Positions 44,191-53,659 of a stretch of DNA of 64,000 bases are shown piece by piece (the stretch's first letter is position 1; each line of letters starts with the position of its first letter). The stretch is from Candidatus Acidulidesulfobacter diazotrophicus (GTDB lineage Bacteria; SZUA-79; Acidulodesulfobacterales; Acidulodesulfobacteraceae). A program made the translations under genes and the position numbers. Where the stretch lies: the NCBI GenBank assembly GCA_004195025.1, contig SGBB01000002.1, positions 1-64,000 of the forward strand. Reading direction: 5' to 3'. A model generated the notes under the pieces. The model did not search any database. It saw only the letters and a program-made list of their open reading frames with translations, and was not told where the DNA came from.

Positions 44191-45618
44191 ATGAATATCA
44201 TCCCTATTATACTTATTATAAAAATTTTAGTTATTTTATTTTCTAGCTTGTTTTTAGTTTTTTTAGCCTTAAAAAAACCTGAATTAAGCGGATTTTTTGA
44301 AAAAGCCGGACTTTTCGGCATATTTTTATTTGCCCTTTTCATACCCCTCAAAGATGGGTTTGCAATTTTCGGAATGGTTGTTGCCATTGTTTTTTTTATC
44401 GCTTACCGCATTTCTAAAAGAGATTTTAAATTACCTTATACGGTTTTTAATAAACCTATTATTATATATGTCTTTATAGTAGCTCTTTCTTTTATATGGA
44501 CGTATAGTATTAAAGACAGTATCAATGAAGGCGGAGAGATATTTTATTTTTTTGCCTTCTTTTTTGCGGCGGCGGCTTTATTAAATACAAAAAAGAGAAT
44601 AAATTTTATAGTCTATACTTTTACTTTTTCAATAAGTATTGCTATAATTTACGGTCTTTTTCAGGGAATTTTTGTAAACGCCCTTCACTCGTCAAACAGA
44701 GTAACAGGACTTATAGGCAACTGGACGAGCTTTCCCGTTCAGGTTTCTTATGGTTTGATTGTGATAATGGCGTATTATCTGATAAGTTTTAAAAAACAAA
44801 ATAAAGGATTAAAATATTCGTTAAAAAATTTATTATTGCGTTTAGGTTCTTTTGTTAAAAGTTTTAAAAAAATACCGTCATTAGCGCTGTCATTTTTGTT
44901 AGTAATAATTGTATTATTAGGGTTTTTAGACATTGTGTTTTCAAAGGCAAGGTCTGCATGGATAGGAATTATCCCGGCTATTTTTATTTTGATGTATTTA
45001 AGGTCAAAAAAGTTTTTTTTAATGGCCGTCATTTTATTTTTAGTGTTAAATATAGGAGTTTTTTCGATTTCAAAAACATTTAAGAGCAGAATGCTTGCAA
45101 TGTTTAATCCAAAAATTTATAAAATAGAATCAAAAAGCCACGGAGACATTGAAAGCCATCTTGCTCTTATAGAATCGGCATGGACTGTTTTTAAAAGATT
45201 TCCTTTAACAGGCGTTGGGGTCGGTGCGTTCCCAAAATATTTTAATGAACATAAAGAGGTTCGTTTTCCGTGGTATTATAATCCTAAAACAGGTAAAAAG
45301 CTATACGACTTATATGATAACTGGCCTGAAAACGGTTATATGCAAACCCTGGCGGAAACGGGGATATTTGGTTTTTTATCGCTTATCTTTCTCTTTATAC
45401 TTGCATTATGGCAGCCGATTAAACTTTTTATAAGTACTGATGATAAATTTAAACGAAAAATAGCTGCGATGACTCTGGGAACAAGTGTTATTTTTTATGG
45501 TTCTTTTGTAGGAGTTTCCAATATGTCTAATGATGAGCTTACTAACCTCTGGTTTTTATTTCTTGCAATTTTCGTTGCCGCTCTAAATATTTCTAACAAA
45601 AACAAAAATAATCAGTAA
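44191..45618 (+). CDS. O-antigen ligase/polymerase (Wzy_C) membrane protein
   Basis: 475 residues with about ten hydrophobic membrane segments and a large periplasmic loop. FSKARSAWIGIIPAIFILMYL is the Wzy_C/RfaL-type motif; the loop contains ESAWTVFKRFPLTGVGVGAFPKYFNEH and DLYDNWPENGYMQTLAETGIFGF, also typical of O-antigen ligases. It would join or polymerise surface polysaccharide at the outer face of the inner membrane. No ribosome site evident. Followed 63 bp on by a sugar transferase. Confidence 0.85.
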   Translation: MNIIPIILIIKILVILFSSLFLVFLALKKPELSGFFEKAGLFGIFLFALFIPLKDGFAIFGMVVAIVFFIAYRISKRDFKLPYTVFNKPIIIYVFIVALSFIWTYSIKDSINEGGEIFYFFAFFFAAAALLNTKKRINFIVYTFTFSISIAIIYGLFQGIFVNALHSSNRVTGLIGNWTSFPVQVSYGLIVIMAYYLISFKKQNKGLKYSLKNLLLRLGSFVKSFKKIPSLALSFLLVIIVLLGFLDIVFSKARSAWIGIIPAIFILMYLRSKKFFLMAVILFLVLNIGVFSISKTFKSRMLAMFNPKIYKIESKSHGDIESHLALIESAWTVFKRFPLTGVGVGAFPKYFNEHKEVRFPWYYNPKTGKKLYDLYDNWPENGYMQTLAETGIFGFLSLIFLFILALWQPIKLFISTDDKFKRKIAAMTLGTSVIFYGSFVGVSNMSNDELTNLWFLFLAIFVAALNISNKNKNNQ

Positions 45619-45636
45619 TTGATAATTATTTACCTT

Positions 45637-45671
45637 ATAAAATATAAAATATAAAATATAAAATATAAAAT
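45637..45671. repeat. Tandem repeat ATAAAAT, 5 copies
   Basis: Five perfect 7-bp copies, with a degenerate sixth, ending about 10 bp before the ATG of the sugar transferase gene. The gene has no Shine-Dalgarno sequence, so the repeat fills the leader; copy number could affect its expression. Confidence 0.9.
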
Positions 45672-45681
45672 ATAAAAAATT

Positions 45682-47061
45682 ATGATATCCCAAAAGAACA
45701 AAATATTGTCAAATTATCTTTATTTTGTTGATTTAATTTTTATTACAGGCGCCTATTTTCTTGCTTACCTTACCGCTAATATTTTAGATCCTCTTATTGT
45801 AGGATTCGGCTTACTCCCTATATACGACTATATCTGGATGCTTATTCCTATTGCACTTATATTTTATTTCTATCTTATTATATTCAGTTTTCATAAAGAC
45901 CTGTTTATTAAGAAAAATATAATAGTTCAATTATTAAAAAGTTTTGAGCTGACTTTTGTTGCCGTATTAACTCTTTACGGAATTTTGTTTATGTTGAGAG
46001 TTCATTATGTATCAAGGCTTTTTATAGGATATTTTGCAATTTATGTATTTATGTTTTTAGTTATTTCAAATTTTATAAGCAAGAAAATATTAAAATTATT
46101 TAAACGCCGTGATTATTCTTTTAGAACAATATTGATAGTCGGCGATATAGATTCATCCGATAAAATAGAAAAAATAATTCAAAACAATGAACATTTAGGG
46201 TTAAAATCGGCAGGCATTATCAACAAAGCAAATATTGGCATTATTCCTGATTTTGTTGTTAAAAATCCTGTGGATGAAGTAATATTTGATATTAACGAAA
46301 ATGATTTGAATAATATAAAAGAATTAACTCTTCTTCTGGAAGAAATGGGTATTACGGTTAAAATTATTACCAAGTTTATCCCTTTCAAATATTCAAAAAT
46401 ATCTTTTGAAAAGATTGATGATTTGCCTATGCTTTCATTTTACACTGCCCCGGAAGATGAAATTCTGCTCCTTATAAAAAGAATAATAGATATAATCGTT
46501 TCATTTGCCGGCATCTTGATATTCTTTATTCCTTCAATAATAATCGCGGTATTAATTAAATTTTCTTCAAAAGGAAATATATTATATAAAAGCAAAAGAG
46601 TAGGTCTTCACGGAAGACTTTTTACTTTTTATAAATTCAGGACTATGATTAAAGCAAGCGATATTATGAGGGAAGAATTAAGAAAAAAATTCAATCCGGA
46701 CGGAATTGAAATAAAGCTTAAAGATGACCCTAGACTTACATGGATAGGTAAAATATTAAGAAAAACAAGTTTAGATGAAATACCCCAATTTTATAATGTT
46801 TTGCGCGGCGATATGAGTATTGTGGGTCCTCGTCCTCCGATGATAGACGAGGTTGCAAAATACTCTCTTTCGCAGAGAAGGCGTTTATCAATGAAACCGG
46901 GCATTACATGTCTCTGGCAAATAAGCGGAAGGAGCAGACTAAGTTTTGAAGATAGAGTTTTTTTAGATTTAAAATATATTGATAACTGGTCTTTAAAACT
47001 TGATTTTATTATTTTATTTAAAACGATACCCGCTGTTATATTTGCTAAAGGCGCTATTTGA
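45682..47061 (+). CDS. Polyprenyl-phosphate sugar-1-phosphate transferase (WcaJ/WbaP type)
   Basis: 459 residues. Transfers a sugar-1-phosphate to undecaprenyl phosphate, starting a surface polysaccharide. N-terminal membrane segments (about 1-135) are followed by a CoA-binding-like domain and the catalytic C-terminus from about 263: RIIDIIVSFAGILIFF, KSKRVGLHGRLFTFYKFRTM, LRKTSLDEIPQFYNVLRGDMSIVGPRPP and KPGITCLWQISGR. Its stop TGA overlaps the terminal hairpin region of an IS605-type remnant, so the element lies immediately beside the gene end. Confidence 0.92.
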   Translation: MISQKNKILSNYLYFVDLIFITGAYFLAYLTANILDPLIVGFGLLPIYDYIWMLIPIALIFYFYLIIFSFHKDLFIKKNIIVQLLKSFELTFVAVLTLYGILFMLRVHYVSRLFIGYFAIYVFMFLVISNFISKKILKLFKRRDYSFRTILIVGDIDSSDKIEKIIQNNEHLGLKSAGIINKANIGIIPDFVVKNPVDEVIFDINENDLNNIKELTLLLEEMGITVKIITKFIPFKYSKISFEKIDDLPMLSFYTAPEDEILLLIKRIIDIIVSFAGILIFFIPSIIIAVLIKFSSKGNILYKSKRVGLHGRLFTFYKFRTMIKASDIMREELRKKFNPDGIEIKLKDDPRLTWIGKILRKTSLDEIPQFYNVLRGDMSIVGPRPPMIDEVAKYSLSQRRRLSMKPGITCLWQISGRSRLSFEDRVFLDLKYIDNWSLKLDFIILFKTIPAVIFAKGAI

Positions 47062-47460
47062 CATACTCCCCATACCTAAAGGCAGGGGATTCTGGTATCA
47101 ACGGCAGTTGCGGACGAAGTCCGTCTAACACTGCCTACTCCAAGAGAAGATGTCCCTTCTCTGTTGTATGATTTATAAACTTTATATTGAAAACGATGAG
47201 CCATTACAGCTTCTTTCGCTTACATAAAATATTATGGATTAGTTTTACTCGGCAACCATTTGACTTGCCGAAACCGCATACTAATTGTCAAAGAACGATA
47301 TTTATATTATATAATATTATGAGAAAAAAACAAATAAAAACTTATTGCCTTATATCCCCATTGTTAAAACAAGGGGCTTTACGGCAACTGGCGGTAAATT
47401 TTTATTTACTTTTTTTGCGTTTTTTATTATTATCAAAATATAAGAATATAATATAAGGTA
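47057..47460 (-). mobile_element. Decayed IS200/IS605-type element lacking tnpA and intact tnpB
   Basis: The 446-bp gap between the sugar transferase and acn. GACATACTCCCC...GGGGATTCT (from 47060) is a hairpin end typical of IS200/IS605 right ends when read on the minus strand (ending GGGGAGTATGTCA). A second hairpin, TTGCCTTATATCCCC...GGGGCTTTACGGCAA (47345-47387), resembles the other end of such elements. Between them is only noncoding sequence, plus a possible 42-residue tnpB C-terminal relic (minus, 47076-47204, ending DTRIPCL) whose stop overlaps the hairpin. A non-autonomous derivative; element limits approximate. Confidence 0.6.
47061..47165 (-). ncRNA. Putative orphan omega-RNA-like structured end
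   Basis: Three stem-loops follow one another: CCCC/GGGG (47067-47090), GGCAGT...ACTGCC enclosing CGGAC-GAA-GTCCG (about 47102-47136), and AGAGAAG/CTTCTCT (about 47143-47163). On the minus strand they end in the terminal GGGGAGTATGTCA, the position where TnpB guide RNAs end and the guide begins. If transcribed, the guide would be complementary to the 3' end of the sugar transferase gene. No TnpB is encoded here, so any function would need one in trans. Confidence 0.35.
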
Positions 47461-47507
47461 TGATGTTTATAGATACAATTAATTTTTAATTTATTTATGG
47501 AGGCCGC

Positions 47508-49445
47508 ATGCAACCTAAAGGATTAAGTCTTACTTATAAAATTTTAAAATCTCATTTAATTAAAGGAAATTTAAATACAGGCGAAGAAATTGCTATAAAA
47601 ATAGATAGAACATTAACGCAAGACGCGACAGGAACGATGGCTTATCTTCAGTTTGAAGCCATAGGGGTTCCGCGTGTAAAAACTGATTTATCGGTTAGCT
47701 ATGTTGACCATAATACTCTTCAGACCGGTTTTGAAAATGCCGATGACCATAAGTTTTTACAGACATTGGCGGCAAAATACGGGATATTATATTCTAAAGC
47801 GGGAAACGGCATATGCCATCAGGTAAATTTAGAAAGATTCGGAGTTCCGGGCAAGACTCTGTTGGGTTCGGACAGCCACACTCCTACTGCAGGAGGAGTC
47901 GGAATGATAGCAATAGGCGCCGGCGGCCTAGACGTTGCCGTTGCTATGGGCGGAGGCGCTTTTTATATGGCTGCGCCCAAAGTGGTACTCGTAAAACTTT
48001 CAGGCAAATTGCAAGATTGGGTTTCCGCTAAAGATATAATTCTTGAACTCTTGAGAAGGCTGACGGTTAAAGGAGGAGTGGGTAAAGTTTTTGAATACGG
48101 CGGAGAAGGGGTAAAGACTTTATCTGTTCCCGAAAGAGCCGTCATAACAAACATGGGAGCCGAACTTGGAGCTACTACGTCTATTTTTCCAAGCGATGAA
48201 AAAACTTTAGAATTTTTAAAAGCCGAAAGCAGAACCGAAGACTATGCGCCTCTTGCCGCCGATGAAAATGTCTTATACGATGAAGTAATAGAAATAGATT
48301 TATCTACTCTTGAACCTATGGCAGCAAAGCCGCATATGCCTGACAATGTTGTTAAAGTCAAAGAATTAAAAGACGTTAAAGTAGATCAGGTAGCTATCGG
48401 GAGCTGCACTAATTCTTCTTACGCTGATTTAATGACGGTAGCTTCTATTCTTAAAGGTAAAAAAGTGCATCCCGATGTAAGTCTTGTAATATCTCCGGGT
48501 TCTAAACAGGTTTATGAAATGATAGCAAAAAACGGCGCTTTAGCGGACCTCATTTCGTCAGGCGCAAGAATACTTGAATCAACATGCGGACCATGTATAG
48601 GCATGGGGCAGGCTCCTCGTTCAGGCGCAGTTTCTTTAAGAACTTTTAATCGTAATTTTGAAGGCAGAAGCGGAACAAAAGATGCGAGTATTTATCTTAT
48701 TTCCGTGCAAACTGCCGCAGCATCTGCATTATCCGGTTATATAACAGATCCGCGGACATCAGGAAAAGCTCCTGAAATTAAAATGCCCGAAAAATTTTAT
48801 ATAGACGATTCAATGATTTTACAGCCTTCAACCGAACCTGAAAAAGTTGTAGTTTATAGAGGACCTAACATTAAACCGCTGCCCGTAAAAGAAAAATTGC
48901 CTGAAAGCATGAGCGGAAAAGTGTTACTTAAAGTAGGGGATAACATTACTACCGACCATATTATGCCTGCAGGCTCAAAGATACTTCCTTTAAGGTCAAA
49001 TATACCTGCAATTTCCAAATATGTTTTTGAATCGGTTGACCCTGCTTTTTCTGAAAGAGCTTTAAAAGAAAAAGGCGGGTTTATTATTGCAGGCGAAAAT
49101 TATGGACAGGGCTCCAGCAGAGAGCATGCAGCGCTTGCGCCGATGTATCTTGGAGTTAAAGCAGTTATCGTAAAATCTTTTGCAAGAATCCATTTCGCAA
49201 ATCTTATCAATTTTGGCATATTGCCTTTGACATTTGACAATCCTGCCGATTATGATAAAATTAATCAAGGCGATTTATTGGAAGTTCCAAATATTTTAAG
49301 AGAATTAAATGAAAAAAAGTCCATTAAATTTATTAATAAAACTAAAAATGAAGAATATATTTTTAAATATAATTTGACGGATAGACAGATTAGCATAATA
49401 AAAGAGGGCGGTCTTCTTAACGAAACTAAAAATTCTAAAAATTAA
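47508..49445 (+). CDS. acn: Aconitate hydratase
   Basis: 645 residues. Interconverts citrate and isocitrate in the TCA cycle with a [4Fe-4S] cluster. QDATGTMAYLQFEAIGVPRV, DHNTLQTGFENADDH, GSDSHTPTAGGVGM, the cluster cysteines in GSCTNSSYADL and ESTCGPCIGMGQAP, and the C-terminal swivelling domain DNITTDHIMPAGSKILPLRSN and GENYGQGSSREHAALAP are all present. The short form (about 645) is common in bacteria with mitochondrial-type aconitase. Good GGAGG upstream. The last base of its stop is the first of the nadK ATG. Confidence 0.96.
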   Translation: MQPKGLSLTYKILKSHLIKGNLNTGEEIAIKIDRTLTQDATGTMAYLQFEAIGVPRVKTDLSVSYVDHNTLQTGFENADDHKFLQTLAAKYGILYSKAGNGICHQVNLERFGVPGKTLLGSDSHTPTAGGVGMIAIGAGGLDVAVAMGGGAFYMAAPKVVLVKLSGKLQDWVSAKDIILELLRRLTVKGGVGKVFEYGGEGVKTLSVPERAVITNMGAELGATTSIFPSDEKTLEFLKAESRTEDYAPLAADENVLYDEVIEIDLSTLEPMAAKPHMPDNVVKVKELKDVKVDQVAIGSCTNSSYADLMTVASILKGKKVHPDVSLVISPGSKQVYEMIAKNGALADLISSGARILESTCGPCIGMGQAPRSGAVSLRTFNRNFEGRSGTKDASIYLISVQTAAASALSGYITDPRTSGKAPEIKMPEKFYIDDSMILQPSTEPEKVVVYRGPNIKPLPVKEKLPESMSGKVLLKVGDNITTDHIMPAGSKILPLRSNIPAISKYVFESVDPAFSERALKEKGGFIIAGENYGQGSSREHAALAPMYLGVKAVIVKSFARIHFANLINFGILPLTFDNPADYDKINQGDLLEVPNILRELNEKKSIKFINKTKNEEYIFKYNLTDRQISIIKEGGLLNETKNSKN

Positions 49446-50296
49446 TGCTATCAAAAGAATTTAATAAAAATGTAAAAAAAGTTTTAATTTCATATAAAAA
49501 AGACGCTCAAGAAGCTTATAATGCGGCAGTTTATATAAGTAATATTTTTGAGAACAGAAACATAAAAACTGTTGTAAGACCCAGCATGGATATAGCTGCC
49601 GCAGATTTAATAGGTACTAATTTAATTGTAGTTCTTGGAGGCGACGGAACGCTTTTAATAACTTTTGGTAAAGTATTTTCTTTAGAAGTTCCGGTAATAG
49701 GAATAGATTTCGGAAAACTCGGTTTTTTGGTTGAGATAACGGATAATGATAAAGTTAAGGCAATTGAAAATTTTTTTGAAGGAACATTAGAATTCAGCGA
49801 GCGAATTACATTAGATATTACCGTTATGAAAAGCGGCGGGATAGCAATGAATTTTGTTGCTCTAAATGAAGTCGTTATAGCTCGCGAGCAAAGTATACAT
49901 GCTAAAATTATCAATATTAGAGTTGATATTAACGATATATGGCTTAATGATTACAGATTGGACGGGCTCATTGTTTCCACTCCTACAGGTTCAACCGCGT
50001 ATTCGTTAGCCGCAGGCGGTCCAATTGTATTTCCTGATTTAGAAGCAATAATTATTACCCCTATTTGTCCTCATATGCTTTCAAACAGACCTGTTATAAT
50101 CAATTCAAATGAAGTGCTTAAGGTAACATTTACCCCTCAAGACAGCAGGTTATTTATATCTGTTGACGGAAGAGACGGAATCAGGCTTGAAGACGGCGAT
50201 GAGGTAATTGTCAAGAAGCGCCCCGTTAAGTTTTATCTGGCAGAATCTGTAAGTATGAGCTACTGGGATATTTTGAGAACTAAATTAAAATGGTAA
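49445..50296 (+). CDS. nadK: NAD kinase
   Basis: 283 residues. Phosphorylates NAD to NADP. VLGGDGTLLITFGKV has the GGDGT motif; IGIDFGKLGFLVEI, ALNEVVIAREQS, YRLDGLIVSTPTGSTAYSLAAGGPIVFP and ITPICPHMLSNRPVII match the family. The ATG shares its A with the stop codon of acn, a coupled arrangement. Normal length. Confidence 0.96.
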   Translation: MLSKEFNKNVKKVLISYKKDAQEAYNAAVYISNIFENRNIKTVVRPSMDIAAADLIGTNLIVVLGGDGTLLITFGKVFSLEVPVIGIDFGKLGFLVEITDNDKVKAIENFFEGTLEFSERITLDITVMKSGGIAMNFVALNEVVIAREQSIHAKIINIRVDINDIWLNDYRLDGLIVSTPTGSTAYSLAAGGPIVFPDLEAIIITPICPHMLSNRPVIINSNEVLKVTFTPQDSRLFISVDGRDGIRLEDGDEVIVKKRPVKFYLAESVSMSYWDILRTKLKW

Positions 50297-50477
50297 AAAT
50301 TTAACTTACTCTAATACTTTAATATTAAAAATTTAAATAAAACCTATTTGTAAACAAATCTATTTATTATAGCGTAAATTTCAAAATGCTATATACTGAA
50401 AATTTTACAGTGTTGATTAGTGTTTTTTAAAAAATATATTATACTATAATTAATTTTTAATTAATTGTTATATTTTT

Positions 50478-52178
50478 ATGCTAAAAAAATTATATATTAA
50501 TAATTTTGCCACGGTTGATTCTTTAATTCTGGAATTCGGTCAAAATTTAAACATACTTAGCGGGGAAACAGGCGCAGGTAAAAGCATAATAATAGAATCC
50601 GTTAATTTTTTGTTCGGAAAAGCCAAAAATGTCGGTAATATCATAAGAACTGGTGAAAAAGAAGCATTTATCGGCTGCGTTTTTGATACGGGAAGGGAAG
50701 AAAAATATAAAATTATAAATGCTATTCTGGAAGAATGCGGAATTGGAACGAATGACGACGAAGTTTTAATCAAAAGAACGGTTAATTTATCGGGCAAAAG
50801 CAAATATTTTATAAATAACGAACCGGCTAACAAAACAGTTGTTGAAAAACTAAGTGAAATTTTAGTTAATATTTTTGGACAGAACGATAAAAGATTTTTA
50901 ATTTCTAATGACAGTCAGCTTGCTTTTTTAGATGAATACGCAGGAAATCAAACTTTTATATCGGATATTAAAGAGTTATATAAAGAAATAAACGGCATTA
51001 AATATCAATTAGATGAATTGTATAAAAAAGCTGAAGATATTTCTAAAATAAAGACTATTAATTCTTATATAATTTCCGATGCGGAAAGACTTGAAATTTC
51101 ATCGGAAGAAGATGAAGAAAACATAAAAGACGAGCTTACAAGATTGGAGAATATTAATAAAATTAAAGAAACAATATTTACGGCATCTGATTTAATAGAA
51201 AATGAAGAAACAGGAATTTTAAAAAATTTTAATTTGCTCATTTCACTATTCGAAAAATTAGAAATAATAGACCCGCAATTTAAAAAAGATAATAATCTTA
51301 AAAATGCTTTTGAAGCTAAACTTTTAACGGAAGATATATCGTCATCGTTAGAAAAGCGCTCTTCTTTCGACTATGATGAAGAAAGACTTAATATCTTAAG
51401 AAATAAGCTTGATTTGATTATAACGATAGAAAATAAATACGGGTTTAAAAATATTAAAGAATTTTTAGACGGATATCAAAAAGCAAAAAACGAAATATAT
51501 GACGCGAATCTTATTGATGAAAAAATTGCGGAGTTAAAAAATAAATTTGAAGAGAAAAAAATTGAATATTTGAATATTGATAAAATTTTGCTCAAAAATC
51601 GTATAGAAGCATCAAAAAAACTTGAAAAAGAAATTATTGAAGAACTCTATTTTCTGGGTATAAAACCTGTATTTAATATAAATATAGAACATTTCAATTT
51701 TGATAACGGTTATTCGGAAACAGGACTTGCCAAAGCAATATTTATGTTTTCCGCTAATCCGGGAGAAGAACCTAAACCGCTGTCAATGATTGCTTCAGGG
51801 GGAGAACTTTCAAGGGTTAGCCTTTGTATGCTCAAAGCCGTGAATTCCAAAAAAAACGCAGGCTGCCTGATTTTTGATGAAATTGATTCGGGTATAGGCG
51901 GAGAAGTCGGCGATTTTATTGGAGAAGCTTTAAGAAAAATTTCTGAAAACAGTCAGGTTATATGTATTACACATCTTGCGCAGGTAGCTTCATGCGGACA
52001 AAAACATTTGTTTGTTTATAAGACTGTCAAAAACGGCAGGACATACACGTTGTTAAAAGACCTTAATGCCAATGAAAGAATTGTTGAAATAGCAAGGATG
52101 CTTTCGGGAGATACCGAAAGCGAGGCATCTCTGACGCATGCTAAAGAAATTCTAAAGAAACGAGGATTTGCCGTATAA
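50478..52178 (+). CDS. recN: DNA repair ATPase RecN
   Basis: 566 residues. SMC-like ATPase that holds DNA ends in double-strand break repair. Walker A GETGAGKS at 29-36, a coiled-coil middle, and a C-terminal half with ASGGELSRVSLCMLKAV (signature), CLIFDEIDSGIGGEVGDFIGEAL (Walker B) and VICITHLAQVASCGQ. The usual coiled coil is retained, rich in Glu/Lys/Ile. Follows nadK by 181 bp, as in many genomes where nadK-recN are neighbours. Confidence 0.96.
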   Translation: MLKKLYINNFATVDSLILEFGQNLNILSGETGAGKSIIIESVNFLFGKAKNVGNIIRTGEKEAFIGCVFDTGREEKYKIINAILEECGIGTNDDEVLIKRTVNLSGKSKYFINNEPANKTVVEKLSEILVNIFGQNDKRFLISNDSQLAFLDEYAGNQTFISDIKELYKEINGIKYQLDELYKKAEDISKIKTINSYIISDAERLEISSEEDEENIKDELTRLENINKIKETIFTASDLIENEETGILKNFNLLISLFEKLEIIDPQFKKDNNLKNAFEAKLLTEDISSSLEKRSSFDYDEERLNILRNKLDLIITIENKYGFKNIKEFLDGYQKAKNEIYDANLIDEKIAELKNKFEEKKIEYLNIDKILLKNRIEASKKLEKEIIEELYFLGIKPVFNINIEHFNFDNGYSETGLAKAIFMFSANPGEEPKPLSMIASGGELSRVSLCMLKAVNSKKNAGCLIFDEIDSGIGGEVGDFIGEALRKISENSQVICITHLAQVASCGQKHLFVYKTVKNGRTYTLLKDLNANERIVEIARMLSGDTESEASLTHAKEILKKRGFAV

Positions 52179-52427
52179 TTAATTAAATTTTAAAATTTAA
52201 AAACAATAAGATAATGGATTATGAAAATATATAAATACATATAAAAATACAAAAATTTATATTATTATATGTATAGTGCGGCAATAACTATTTATAGAAA
52301 TAGGTCAATTTTCAAAACTTATTGGTAATTTAATATTATTAATAATTAATCTAAATTTATGAATTATAAAAAAATTGTATTAAAATTTATATTTAAAAAT
52401 AATTAATCAAAAAAAGGAGAGATTTTA

Positions 52428-53003
52428 TTGTATAAATCCGGAAAAGAACGGTTTGAAAAAGCCGGCGTAGATATTTATTTTCCGTCAAAAATTGAAATAG
52501 AAGACGACCCTAATAAAGTCGTAATATTCAGAAAAGCCCTTATGTGTGACGTTAAGAGTCTTTATAATCTGTTTTCCGAATATTCAAAAGCCGGCGAAAT
52601 GCTTCCTAGGTCAATGATAGATATATATGTGCATTTGAGAGATTATTATATTGCAGAGACAGAGATTGAGACGGAAGGAGAAGAGTGCAGAGGATATGAG
52701 CTTGTCGGAGCATGCGCATTAAGCATTGTATGGGAAAATTTGGCGGAAATAAGGTCTTTGGCCGTAAAAAAACCTTATGCCAGAAAAAAAATAGGCACAG
52801 AACTTATAAGGAAATGTCTAATAGAAGCTAATTTTTTTAAAATTACAAAAATTTTTGCTTTAACTTATAAACCTCAGTTTTTTATATATAACGGTTTTAA
52901 AATTATTGAAAAATCCGAACTTCCTCATAAAATATGGAGCGATTGCATAAATTGCGTAAAATTTCCTGATTGCGACGAAACTGCGGTTATGATTCAATTG
53001 TAA
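52428..53003 (+). CDS. GNAT N-acetyltransferase, N-acetylglutamate-synthase-like
   Basis: 191 residues; TTG start at 52428 with AAAAAGGAGAG upstream. The GNAT core has LAEIRSLAVKKPYARKKIGTELIRKCL (acetyl-CoA loop) and FALTYKPQFFIYNGFKII. The C-terminal LPHKIWSDCINCVKFPDCDETAVMIQL has the Cys cluster of short NAGS-like ArgA proteins. It may make N-acetylglutamate for arginine synthesis, which fits the argJ gene at 58615, although that is five genes away. Substrate not proven. Confidence 0.8.
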   Translation: MYKSGKERFEKAGVDIYFPSKIEIEDDPNKVVIFRKALMCDVKSLYNLFSEYSKAGEMLPRSMIDIYVHLRDYYIAETEIETEGEECRGYELVGACALSIVWENLAEIRSLAVKKPYARKKIGTELIRKCLIEANFFKITKIFALTYKPQFFIYNGFKIIEKSELPHKIWSDCINCVKFPDCDETAVMIQL

Positions 53004-53263
53004 TTAAATATTAGATAGACATAAAAGCTATTTTGTAATATAATCTAAAAGATAATCAATTTTTTAAATTATATTTAATATTTATAAAAAATAATTAAAT
53101 TATATAATTAATTATTAATAATTTTTTAGAATTATATCACGTTAATGTAATATTAATACTTATTGAATAATTTATATATGTATGTATAATATGTAAATAT
53201 GTAAATATGTAAATTTAATATATTATTTTAAAAATAATATATGTCCGGGAGGGATAATCATAT

Positions 53264-53635
53264 ATGTTTAATATTTTCGGCAGGAGCGATTCTGCGAGTG
53301 AAATTAAGCAAATCAATCCTGAAGAGGCGCTTAAAATTATTGAAAAAAATAAAGGAGCAAAAACTGTTATATTAGATGTTCGCGAGCCTCATGAATTTAA
53401 AGGCAATTTAGGACACATTAAAAATGCGATACTTGTCCCTTTAAAATTGCTTCCGCTTAAAGCAAAAGAACTTGAAAAACATAAAGAAGACGATATTATT
53501 GTTGTTTGCCATAGCGGAATAAGAAGTCATTCGGCTTGTAATATCTTAAAAAGACACGGATTTAAAAATGTGTACAATTTAAAAGGCGGAATGATACTCT
53601 GGAAAAGATTAGGGTTAGATTCGCATAATGATTAA
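53264..53635 (+). CDS. Rhodanese-domain protein
   Basis: 123 residues. Single rhodanese domain: INPEEALKIIEKNKGAKTVILDVREPHEFKGNLGHIKNAILVPL, then VVCHSGIRSHSACNILKRHGFKNVYNLKGGMILWK. The active-site Cys is in CHSGIRS, followed by the small-loop Arg. It transfers sulfane sulfur to acceptors, or carries it. Ribosome site GGGAGGG upstream. It lies 24 bp before a PPDK regulatory protein gene. Partner unknown; compatible with sulfur metabolism genes elsewhere in the window. Confidence 0.92.
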   Translation: MFNIFGRSDSASEIKQINPEEALKIIEKNKGAKTVILDVREPHEFKGNLGHIKNAILVPLKLLPLKAKELEKHKEDDIIVVCHSGIRSHSACNILKRHGFKNVYNLKGGMILWKRLGLDSHND

Positions 53636-53659
53636 TTTATTGATTTAAAATAAAAAATT

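Noticed and set aside
47187-47456. 89-residue plus-strand ORF
   Set aside because: It covers the IS605-type hairpin at 47345-47387, has no ribosome site and no recognisable domain; it is a chance reading of element DNA.
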